From JAOUEA01 sp035550775 (GTDB taxonomy: Bacteria; Actinomycetota; UBA4738; HRBIN12), in assembly GCA_035550775.1 (NCBI GenBank), contig DASZOO010000244.1, positions 1 through 6,811 of the forward strand: a stretch of DNA of 6,811 nt. Reading direction: 5' to 3'. Shown one piece after another: positions 1 to 5,609 of the stretch. The number at the start of each line of letters is the position of its first letter. The first letter of the stretch is position 1. Below the pieces are notes generated by a model, which saw nothing but the letters and a program-made list of their open reading frames with translations, was not told the DNA's origin and searched no databases. The position numbers and the translations under genes are program-made.

Positions 1-237
1 GCGATCGCGTCGCTCGAGCGCAAGCGCGAGTTCTGGGCGCATCTCGCCACGTACGTCCTCGTCAACGGCGGACTCGTCGTGATCTGGGCGATGACGGGCT
101 CCGGCTTCTTCTGGCCGGTGTTCCCGATCCTCGGCTGGGGCATCGGACTGTTCTTCCACGGGTGGGAGACCTTCGCCCGCGAGCCGAAGGAAGAGCGGAT
201 CCGTCACGAGATGGACCGTCTGCAACACGCCCGGTGA
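1..237 (+). CDS. 2TM-domain membrane protein, 3' part only
   Basis: The reading frame is open from the first base of the window to a TGA, giving the last 78 residues of a protein whose start lies outside. The visible part begins with a charged helix (SLERKREFWAH), followed by two hydrophobic segments at about residues 16-31 and 35-54, and ends in a charged tail rich in Glu, Arg and Lys. The aromatic pattern (FWAHLATYVLVN, then FFWP, GWGIGLFFHGW) matches the 2TM domain family (PF13239 type). That family occurs alone or fused to other domains such as SHOCT, DUF1707 or histidine kinases. The function is unknown and the upstream domain, if any, cannot be seen. The gene converges on the small membrane protein gene at 284-469, with a hairpin between them. 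Confidence 0.8.
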   Translation, partial: AIASLERKREFWAHLATYVLVNGGLVVIWAMTGSGFFWPVFPILGWGIGLFFHGWETFAREPKEERIRHEMDRLQHAR

Positions 238-257
238 TCGGCATCGGCGTGGCTCTG

Positions 258-285
258 GACGCCGGTCGGACGACCGGCCGGCGTC
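258..285. terminator. Inverted repeat between convergent genes, likely bidirectional terminator
   Basis: GACGCCGG (258-265) and CCGGCGTC (278-285) are perfect 8-bp inverted arms around a 12-base loop. An alternative inner hairpin, CCGGTC (262-267) with GACCGG (272-277), is also possible. The element starts 20 bases after the stop of the left gene, and its right arm overlaps the stop codon of the opposing gene. There is no T-tract on either side, as is common for GC-rich actinobacterial terminators. The role is inferred from position and symmetry. Confidence 0.55.
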
Positions 286-469
286 ACTCGGCGAGGTTCT
301 TGAAGACCTCGTAGACCATGAAGGCCGGCCAGAAGAGGCCTTGGAAGATCGAGCCCACGTACTCCCAGAACGAATCGGCCTGCTGCCAATACCAGACGAT
401 GCCGCCGAAGATGCCCAGGCCGTAGATCGCGCCCGAGCCCGCCGCTGCACCCGCGTTCCTGTCGCTCAT
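284..469 (-). CDS. Small two-helix conserved membrane protein
   Basis: This is a 61-residue protein that starts MSDRNAG. After a Gly/Ala-rich N-terminus it has two hydrophobic helices, at about residues 14-29 (GAIYGLGIFGGIVWYW) and 37-56 (ending in the motif FWPAFMVYEVFKNL). Short proteins of this shape, with a WPAF.VYE ending, are widespread in Actinobacteria and other bacteria, and I know of no assigned function. An in-frame ATG 33 bases upstream (502) would add MLYASRGRVVA. I chose 469 because the MSDRN start is preceded by a purine-rich stretch (GGGGAAGGGTGG) at ribosome-binding distance and the extension looks unlike the family. It lies downstream of the DivIVA gene on the same strand, with a 116-base gap, so it could be a separate unit. 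Confidence 0.8.
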   Translation of the reverse strand: MSDRNAGAAAGSGAIYGLGIFGGIVWYWQQADSFWEYVGSIFQGLFWPAFMVYEVFKNLAE

Positions 470-532
470 CGCCACCACCCTTCCCCTCGAGGCATAGAGC
501 ATGACCGCGGGAGCTGTCAGTCACACCGGGCC

Positions 533-547
533 GAACGTCCCACGTTC
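533..547. repeat. Short dyad GAACGT-CCC-ACGTTC
   Basis: This is a perfect 6-bp inverted repeat with a 3-base centre. It lies between the DivIVA stop (586) and the start of the small membrane protein gene (469), both on the minus strand, about 65-80 bases upstream of that start. It could be an operator or a small hairpin. The half-sites GAAC/GTTC are spaced 7 bases apart, not the 4 of an actinobacterial SOS box, so LexA is unlikely. Confidence 0.3.
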
Positions 548-585
548 CTCGTACCTCAGAGGCGGGACGCGAACCGACGGACAGG

Positions 586-1266
586 TTACGCGGTGTCGGG
601 CGCGACGTCGGGGACGACGACGGTGGGGCCGGTCTGGCCGTTGCCCGCGGCCTCGGTCACCGGCTGGCTTCCGGGCTGCCCCTCGAACGATGCCGCCAGG
701 TTCCCGATCACGTCGAGGAAGTTGGTGCACGTCTGCCGGAGCTCGGCGAGCACGGCGTCGCGCCGGGATTCCAGGTCGGCCATCGTCCGCTCGGCCTGCT
801 TGTGGGCCCGCTGGGCGGCCAGGGTCGCGGCCGTCCGGGAGTCCTCGGCCTCGCGGCTCACGCGGTAGGCCTCACTCCGGGCCCGGTCCAGGATCTGCTC
901 CGCCTCGGCTTCGGCCTCGCCTCGGATCTTCTCGACGTCCTTGTCCAGGGTCACGAGCAGCTCCGTCACGCGACCCGACACCTGCTCGTAGGTCTCGACC
1001 TCCCGCGGTGGCGCCGCGGCCCCACCCTGCTGCACCAGGGCCGCTCGCTCTCGAAGGGCCGTGTCCCGCTCGCGCTTGAGCTGCTCGTTCTCGTACCGCA
1101 CCTGCCGCACGAGATGCTCCACCGTCCGCAGCCGATCGTTCAGCCGGCTGATGTATTCGGCCACCTGATCCTGGTCGAATCCGCGCTTGACCGACTTGAA
1201 CTTGGGCGCCGGAACCGCGTCGGGCAGGGCCGACCACATCGCAGCATCGGTTCGGGGGGTTTCCAT
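586..1266 (-). CDS. DivIVA-domain coiled-coil protein (Wag31-like)
   Basis: This 226-residue protein carries a DivIVA-type N-terminal segment at about residues 21-65: FKSVKRGFDQDQVAEYISRL, then a heptad-like helix. A second long charged helix spans about 88-195 and is rich in Glu, Arg, Ala and Gln, as in coiled coils. A disordered Gly/Pro/Thr tail follows from about 196. DivIVA proteins (Wag31/antigen 84 in mycobacteria) bind curved membrane and organise polar growth or division. This one lacks the usual N-terminal LTPxDI element, so it is a family relative rather than clear Wag31. The start is set by AGGAG 8 bases before the ATG at 1266. A GTG at 1275 is in frame but overlaps that ribosome binding site. 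C180 is the only cysteine. It is divergent from the copper-oxidase operon. Confidence 0.85.
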   Translation of the reverse strand: METPRTDAAMWSALPDAVPAPKFKSVKRGFDQDQVAEYISRLNDRLRTVEHLVRQVRYENEQLKRERDTALRERAALVQQGGAAAPPREVETYEQVSGRVTELLVTLDKDVEKIRGEAEAEAEQILDRARSEAYRVSREAEDSRTAATLAAQRAHKQAERTMADLESRRDAVLAELRQTCTNFLDVIGNLAASFEGQPGSQPVTEAAGNGQTGPTVVVPDVAPDTA

Positions 1267-1274
1267 CGTTTCCA

Positions 1275-1279
1275 CTCCT
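1275..1279 (-). promoter_or_regulatory. Ribosome binding site of the DivIVA gene
   Basis: On the minus strand this reads AGGAG, 8 bases before the ATG at 1266. It decides the start codon, because the upstream in-frame GTG at 1275 lies inside the site itself. Confidence 0.7.
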
Positions 1280-1310
1280 GAGGGGACGGGGAACGTGCGT
1301 ATCCGGCCGG

Positions 1311-1316
1311 ACCGTA
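1311..1316 (-). promoter_or_regulatory. Possible -10 box for the DivIVA gene
   Basis: On the minus strand this reads TACGGT, matching the actinobacterial TAnnnT -10 pattern. It would put the transcript start near 1304 and leave a leader of about 40 bases. No convincing -35 hexamer is visible, so the call is weak. Confidence 0.25.
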
Positions 1317-1332
1317 CCCCGTGTCTCCCCGT

Positions 1333-1361
1333 TTCCGCTAGAGACCAATGGTCGGTAATCT
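1333..1361 (+). promoter_or_regulatory. Possible promoter with central dyad for the multicopper oxidase operon
   Basis: TAATCT (1356-1361) fits the TAnnnT -10 pattern, and 17 bases upstream lies a weak -35 (TTCCGC, 1333-1338). The spacer holds an imperfect dyad, TAGAGACC-AAT-GGTCGGTA (1339-1357), with a perfect GACC/GGTC core. A dyad inside the spacer is where MerR-type activators bind and where many repressors block. I do not recognise the half-site as a known CueR or CsoR box. The predicted transcript start is near 1368, about 48 bases before the GTG. Confidence 0.35.
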
Positions 1362-1405
1362 GCCGAACGGCTCACGACCGCCCGGACAGCCCGCGACCGC
1401 CCATT

Positions 1406-1410
1406 GGAGG
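1406..1410 (+). promoter_or_regulatory. Ribosome binding site of the multicopper oxidase gene
   Basis: GGAGG lies 5 bases before the GTG at 1416. The ATG at 1425 would be 14 bases away, and the TTG at 1404 would place the site inside the coding region. This favours GTG 1416 as the start. Confidence 0.55.
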
Positions 1411-1415
1411 AAGCC

Positions 1416-3071
1416 GTGGAGGGGATGCATCACCACCACACGCCGACCGGCACCGGACCGTTCTCGAGGGACGTCACCGGGCTGCCCATGGCGCACGAAA
1501 CCGAGGAGCTGCGCATGGCCGACGGAGACGAGCTCGATCTTCGGATCGCGCCGGTCGCGAATCGCATCGGCGACGACGTGGTCCGCATGCTCGCGTACAA
1601 CGGCTCGGTCCCCGGACCCACCCTGCGGGTGCGACAGGGCTCGGAGATCGTCGTGCACGTGACGAACGACGCCGATGTCGAGGCCACCGTGCACTGGCAC
1701 GGGCTGCGGCTGGAGAACCGCTACGACGGCGTTCCCCACGAGACGCAGAAGCCGATCGCGATCGGCGAGACCTTCACCTACCGGGTGCGGTTCCCCGACG
1801 AGGGGCTGTACTGGTACCACCCGCACATCCGGGAGGACTACACGCAGGATTCGGGCCTGTACGCGAACATCGTCGTGGATCCGGCCGATCCCGACTACTG
1901 GGCGCCGTGCGACCGGGAGGTCGTGCTCACGGTCGACGACGTGCTGATCGAGCAGGGGCAGATCGCGTCCTACGATCGCGCCCGGTCGGACCACACCGCG
2001 ATGGGCAGGTTCGGCAACGTGTTCCTCGTGGGCGGCCGATCCGACTGGCACCTGGAGGCGGCACGGGGAGAGGTCGTGCGCCTCTTCCTCACGAACACCG
2101 CCAACACCAGGGTCTTCAACCTGGCGATGCCCGGCGCGCGCATGAAGCTGGTCGGAGGCGACAGCGGCCGCTACGAACGGGAGGCGTTCGTCGAGGAGGT
2201 GCTGCTCGCCCCCTCGGAGCGATCGGTCGTCGACGTGCTCTTCGATCGCGCGGGAGCGGTGGCGCTCGAGCACCGCACGCCGGAGCGCACGGTCGAGTTG
2301 GGGCGGATCGAGGTGAGCGAGGGCAGGGAGACGGCTGCGGCCGCCTCCTTCGACTCGCTCCGTCACAGCACCGAGCTCGAAGGGGAACGAGCGCGACTGC
2401 AGGCCGACCTCGATCGCGAGCCCGACAAGGTGCTGGCGTTCGTCGCCGAGATGGATATGGCCGCGCCGTCGTCGCACGACGAGCCCACGGACGGCCCGCG
2501 CTTCGCATGTCCGATGGACCCGCAGGTCGTCAGCGTCGAGCCCGATCGCTGCCCGATCTGCGGCATGAAGCTCCTTCCGATCGAGCTCGTGCCGGCGGCG
2601 CTGGAGCTGCTCACGGCCTCGGGAGGCGACGTGGCGGAGCCCGCGCACGCGGGCCACGCCGAGGGGAGCATCGAGTGGGAAGACACGATGGAGGACGTCA
2701 ACCGCTCGACGACCCCGCAGAACATGCGATGGCTGCTCGTCGACCGCGAGACCGGCAAGCGCAACGCCGACATCGACTGGGCGTTCACGGTCGGCGACCG
2801 GGTGAAGATCCGGCTCGTGAACGAGATGGATTCCGATCACCCGATGCACCACCCCTTCCACATCCACGGAGCGGGGCGGTTCCTGGTGCTCTCGCGCGGC
2901 GGCGTGACCGAGCCCAACCTGGTCTGGAAGGACACCGTGCTCGTGAGGACCGGCGAGACGGTCGACATCGTGCTCGACGTGTCCGAGCCGGGGCTGTGGA
3001 TGGCACACTGCCACATCGCGGAGCACGTCGACAGCGGCATGATGTTCAGCTTCAACGTGGCGAGGAGGTAG
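1416..3071 (+). CDS. Multicopper oxidase with an inserted heavy-metal-binding domain
   Basis: A 551-residue multicopper oxidase of the three-cupredoxin laccase/CopA/CueO type. All four copper motifs are present: HWHG (H93, H95), WYHPH (H135, H137), HPFHIHG (H479, H482, H484) and HCHIAEHVDSGM (H531, C532, H533, H537, axial M542). This predicts an intact type 1 copper and trinuclear centre that couples substrate oxidation to O2 reduction. Between the second and third cupredoxin domains (about residues 363-390) sits a heavy-metal-binding module, FACPMDPQVV followed by RCPICGMKL, with C365, C379, C382 and M384. The usual CPMHP histidine is Asp here. The N-terminus is MEGMHHHHTP with no visible Sec or Tat signal, so the location is unclear. 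The start is GTG, chosen on GGAGG spacing; ATG 1425 is the alternative. It is first gene of an operon with a YHS protein and an adenylate cyclase. Substrate (cuprous ion, phenolics, other metals) is not determined by the sequence. Confidence 0.92.
   Translation: MEGMHHHHTPTGTGPFSRDVTGLPMAHETEELRMADGDELDLRIAPVANRIGDDVVRMLAYNGSVPGPTLRVRQGSEIVVHVTNDADVEATVHWHGLRLENRYDGVPHETQKPIAIGETFTYRVRFPDEGLYWYHPHIREDYTQDSGLYANIVVDPADPDYWAPCDREVVLTVDDVLIEQGQIASYDRARSDHTAMGRFGNVFLVGGRSDWHLEAARGEVVRLFLTNTANTRVFNLAMPGARMKLVGGDSGRYEREAFVEEVLLAPSERSVVDVLFDRAGAVALEHRTPERTVELGRIEVSEGRETAAAASFDSLRHSTELEGERARLQADLDREPDKVLAFVAEMDMAAPSSHDEPTDGPRFACPMDPQVVSVEPDRCPICGMKLLPIELVPAALELLTASGGDVAEPAHAGHAEGSIEWEDTMEDVNRSTTPQNMRWLLVDRETGKRNADIDWAFTVGDRVKIRLVNEMDSDHPMHHPFHIHGAGRFLVLSRGGVTEPNLVWKDTVLVRTGETVDIVLDVSEPGLWMAHCHIAEHVDSGMMFSFNVARR
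3062..3068 (+). promoter_or_regulatory. Ribosome binding site of the YHS mini-gene
   Basis: GAGGAGG ends 7 bases before the ATG at 3076 and overlaps the last codons of the oxidase gene. This strong site supports the reality of the very short downstream gene. Confidence 0.7.
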
Positions 3072-3075
3072 CCAG

Positions 3076-3225
3076 ATGGCGATGGTGACCGATCCGGTCT
3101 GCGGCATGAGGATCGACGACGGCGACGCGGTCGCGACCGCGGAGCACGAGGGCGTCACGTACTCCTTCTGTTCGCAGGCCTGCCACGACGCCTTCGTCGC
3201 GGACCCCGCCGCGTATGCCGGATGA
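3076..3225 (+). CDS. YHS-domain metal-binding mini-protein
   Basis: A 49-residue protein that is essentially one YHS domain: DPVCGM at residues 6-11 (C9), the central GVTYSFCS with C32, then C36 in QACHDAF, and the closing DPAAY. YHS/TRASH domains bind copper or other soft metals through these cysteines. They occur in Cu(I) P-type ATPases, in membrane-anchored copper chaperones and as free mini-proteins. The gene begins 4 bases after the oxidase stop behind a strong GAGGAGG, and its last 11 bases overlap the start of the cyclase gene. The placement suggests a metal chaperone or sensor for the oxidase or for the cyclase product. That role is inferred. No membrane segment or signal is present, so the protein should be cytoplasmic. 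Confidence 0.9.
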   Translation: MAMVTDPVCGMRIDDGDAVATAEHEGVTYSFCSQACHDAFVADPAAYAG

Positions 3226-4429
3226 CCTCCTGACGGAGGTCGAGCTCGCCGATCGGGGCGGCACGACGATCGAGCGGGTCGGGGAGCTGGTCGACCTCGG
3301 CATCGTGCAGGCCGTCGACGGCACGTTCCGGCGAGGCGACGTGATGGTCGTTCGCGTCGTGCAGATGCTCGAGACCAAGGGCATCGACCCGGCATCGGTC
3401 GCGGCCGCGCTCGGCACGGGCGATCTCACGCTCGGCTACCTCCAGAGCGCCGGGCGCCGCCACCCGCGTTCGGAGACGACGTTCACGCAGCTCGCGGGGG
3501 ACATGGGCATCGACGTCGAGATGCTGGAACGCCTCTACGTCGCGTTCGGGCTGCCGCCTCCCTCGCGCGACGAGCTCGTTCGCGCCGAGGACCTCCAGGT
3601 CCTCGAGACGCTCCCGGTGCTCCTCGCCGCGGGGGTGCCCGAGGGCGAGGTCCTGCGCCTCGCCCGGGTGTGGGGCGATGCGGCGCGGCGGGTCGCCCAG
3701 TACCAGTCCCACTACATGCACAACGCGATCGAGGAGCAGTACCGGCGTCGCGGTCTGCGCGACAACGAAGCGTTCGAGACGGCCATCGCCGAGGTCGGCC
3801 TGCGCGTGGGACGGTCGGGGGAGGATCTGCTCACCTGGCTGTTCCGGCGTCACGCCGAGGCGTTCCTGACCGAGCACCAGTTCGAGCACGTCGAGGCGGC
3901 GCTCGAGCACGCGGGCGTTCGGCGGCGACCCGAGAAGAGCGTCGGGGCGATCGTGTTCGCCGACCTCACCGGCTACACGCGGCTCACTGAGGAAGCGGGC
4001 GACGAGGTCGCGGCGCGCACGTCCGTCGAGCTCGCGGCGCTCGTGAAGGAGGTCGCGGTCCGCCACGACGGTGAGGTGGTGAAGATGCTCGGCGACGGAG
4101 TGTGCTTCCACTTCCGGGATCCGCGCGACGCCGTGCTCGCCTCGCTCGAGATCGTCGACAGCGTCGGCCCGCGTGGCCTGCCGCCCGCTCACATCGGCGT
4201 GAACGCCGGTCCGATGATCTACGACGAGGGCGACTACTTCGGCCGGACGGTGAACATCGCCGCGCGCATCGCGTCGGAGGCCGGGCCCGAGGAGGTGCTG
4301 GTGGGCGAGGCGGTGCTCACGACCGGTCGCGCGGAAGGGATCGGATTCGTCGAACGCGGGACCGCCGTGCTCAAAGGCATCGCAGACCCCGTTCCGCTGT
4401 ACCGCGCCGTCGCGGATCGCACGGCGTGA
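3215..4429 (+). CDS. Class III adenylate cyclase with MerR-like/Ad_cyc_reg-like N-terminus
   Basis: A 404-residue soluble cyclase predicted to make cAMP from ATP. Residues 1-50 resemble a MerR-type winged helix (LTEVELADRGGTTIERVGEL, then a VDGTFRRGDV wing). About 50-175 match the helical regulatory region of Rv1264/Rv2212-type enzymes (GIDVEMLERLYVAFGL, LLAAGVPEGEVLRLARV). The catalytic domain spans about 241-400. Visible active-site residues are the metal aspartates D250 (FADLTGYT) and D294 (LGDG), the adenine-selecting pair K290 and D340, and the transition-state residues N347 and R351 (VNIAAR). The set is complete for an adenylate, not guanylate, cyclase working as a homodimer. The start ATG lies inside the YHS gene (ATGCCGGATGA overlap) with no ribosome binding site of its own, so translation is probably coupled. 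It converges on the SQR-like gene with a 9-base gap. In Rv1264 the N-terminal domain inhibits and senses pH; the signal here is unknown. Confidence 0.9.
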   Translation: MPDDLLTEVELADRGGTTIERVGELVDLGIVQAVDGTFRRGDVMVVRVVQMLETKGIDPASVAAALGTGDLTLGYLQSAGRRHPRSETTFTQLAGDMGIDVEMLERLYVAFGLPPPSRDELVRAEDLQVLETLPVLLAAGVPEGEVLRLARVWGDAARRVAQYQSHYMHNAIEEQYRRRGLRDNEAFETAIAEVGLRVGRSGEDLLTWLFRRHAEAFLTEHQFEHVEAALEHAGVRRRPEKSVGAIVFADLTGYTRLTEEAGDEVAARTSVELAALVKEVAVRHDGEVVKMLGDGVCFHFRDPRDAVLASLEIVDSVGPRGLPPAHIGVNAGPMIYDEGDYFGRTVNIAARIASEAGPEEVLVGEAVLTTGRAEGIGFVERGTAVLKGIADPVPLYRAVADRTA

Positions 4430-4447
4430 GGGCCGCGCTCAGGCGCC
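4423..4447. terminator. Weak hairpin in the 9-base gap between convergent genes
   Basis: GGCG-TGAG pairs with CTCA-(GG)-CGCC around a 7-base loop, spanning the stop codons of the cyclase (+) and the oxidoreductase (-). With only 4-bp blocks and a bulge it is a marginal terminator, but no other candidate fits in the gap. Confidence 0.25.
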
Positions 4448-5575
4448 GAACCAGCGCGCGCGACGGCTGGCGCCGTACTCGGCCTTCTCGGCGGCCGTCG
4501 CGGGCGAGGGCTCGGTGAACGTGCCGATCGGCTGGCCGGGCGTCGAGAAGAAGTCCACGTCGATGCGGCCGACCTCGTCGTCGCCGAACTCGATCCAGCA
4601 CGCGCCGGTGCCGTCGAAATCGGGTGACCTGCCCTGGTCCCGGATCCGTGCGACCAGCTGGTCGGCCAGCGCCCGGGCCGCGCCTTCGGCGAACACGCCC
4701 GCCTTCGGCGTGCCCACGCTCGTCACGTCGCCGACGGCGTAGACGCCTGGGAAGCGGGTCGCGAGGGTTCCCGGCTCGACCGAGATCCATCCGTCCTCGG
4801 TCATGCCCGAGGCTTCCACGACCGCCGGCGCCTGGTGCACCGGGATGCCGAGGAAGAGGTCGTAGGGCATGCGCGTGCCGTCGTCGAGCACGGCGTCGTG
4901 CGTCGCCGGGTCCAGGGCGGCGACCCTGCGGTCGGGCACGAAGCCGATGTCGCGTTCGGCGAACCTCGCGAGGATCGCCGCCGAGGTGGACGGCGAGGGC
5001 GGGATCGGAACGCCGAACGGCATCACCACCTGGATCGTCACCTCGTCACGGACGCCGCGCTCCCGCAGATACTCGTCGAGCAGCATCGCGGCCTCGCTGG
5101 GGGCCGGCGGGCACTTGAACGACGGGCCGCACACCCCGACGATCGCGGCGCCGGCCCGGAACGACGGGAGCACGTCGCGCAGGGCCGCGGCTCCCTCGAC
5201 CGAGTAGTACTCGTTCCCCGCCTCGATCAGTCCCGGGGTGGCCGGGACGTCGTAGCCGGCGCCGAGCGCCACCACCACCACGTCGGCCTCGTAGGCGTCG
5301 AGGTCGGTCACCACGCGGCGCGCCTCGGGATCGATCTCGGTGATCGTCTCCTGTCGGAACCGGACCCGCGGGGTGGCGATGTCGTCGTACCGGAGGCGCA
5401 CGGCGTCGAGCGTGCGCTCGCCGAACATGACGTCGAGCTTGGAGAAGCCGAACACGAAGGCGTCGGCGCGGTCGATCAGCGTGATGTCGACCTGCTCGCC
5501 GAGCTCCTCGGACAGCCGGGTGCACAGCTCCAGGCCGCCGAACCCGGCCCCGAGGACGAGCACCGATGTGGCCAT
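4439..5575 (-). CDS. FAD-dependent oxidoreductase, SQR/flavocytochrome c sulfide dehydrogenase-like
   Basis: A 378-residue two-dinucleotide-domain flavoprotein. The N-terminal FAD site is VLVLGAGFGG (residues 5-14), with a second Rossmann-like segment near residues 141-150 (AGAAIVGVCG) and the C-terminal FAD motif GVYAVGDVTSVGTPKAG (277-293). C155 in FKCPPAP matches the conserved active-site cysteine of sulfide:quinone oxidoreductases and flavocytochrome c sulfide dehydrogenase. C326 (GACWIEF) sits where the latter has its second redox cysteine. Such enzymes oxidise sulfide or related thiols and pass electrons to quinone or cytochrome. The substrate is not proven here, and NADH-type activity cannot be excluded. 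No signal or membrane helix is visible. It lies 26 bases downstream of the cupin gene on the same strand, so the two are probably co-transcribed. The start has no clear ribosome binding site, but a -10-like box lies at leaderless distance. Confidence 0.85.
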   Translation of the reverse strand: MATSVLVLGAGFGGLELCTRLSEELGEQVDITLIDRADAFVFGFSKLDVMFGERTLDAVRLRYDDIATPRVRFRQETITEIDPEARRVVTDLDAYEADVVVVALGAGYDVPATPGLIEAGNEYYSVEGAAALRDVLPSFRAGAAIVGVCGPSFKCPPAPSEAAMLLDEYLRERGVRDEVTIQVVMPFGVPIPPSPSTSAAILARFAERDIGFVPDRRVAALDPATHDAVLDDGTRMPYDLFLGIPVHQAPAVVEASGMTEDGWISVEPGTLATRFPGVYAVGDVTSVGTPKAGVFAEGAARALADQLVARIRDQGRSPDFDGTGACWIEFGDDEVGRIDVDFFSTPGQPIGTFTEPSPATAAEKAEYGASRRARWFGA

Positions 5576-5582
5576 GCGCAGA

Positions 5583-5588
5583 AGGATA
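5583..5588 (-). promoter_or_regulatory. Possible -10 box for a leaderless transcript of the SQR-like gene
   Basis: On the minus strand this reads TATCCT, followed by 7 bases and then the ATG at 5575. Transcription would therefore start at or next to the first base of the start codon. The gene lacks a Shine-Dalgarno sequence, which fits leaderless expression, common in Actinobacteria. No good -35 is visible. Confidence 0.35.
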
Positions 5589-5593
5589 GGCCG

Positions 5594-5609
5594 TCAGAAG
5601 CTCAGAAGC
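5594..5609. repeat. 8-bp perfect tandem duplication over the cupin stop codon
   Basis: TCAGAAGC occurs twice back to back (5594-5601 and 5602-5609). On the minus strand it reads GCTTCTGA twice, so the cupin ends with Phe-stop in the first copy and an unused copy follows. It looks like a recent slippage duplication or a half-site pair upstream of the next gene. Confidence 0.6.

Noticed and set aside
533..547. GAAC...GTTC dyad as a LexA/SOS box.
   Set aside because: The half-sites are separated by 7 bases instead of 4, and the neighbouring genes are not DNA-damage genes.
1338..3395. Very long minus-strand ORF over the oxidase and YHS genes (685 residues), and a 633-residue + ORF in another frame.
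   Set aside because: Both are rich in Arg, His and Gly with no recognisable domain. They mirror the clearly coding oxidase frame, a normal artefact at high GC.
3155..4192. 345-residue minus-strand ORF opposite the cyclase.
   Set aside because: The opposite frame encodes a cyclase with all catalytic residues. This ORF shows only low-complexity charged sequence.
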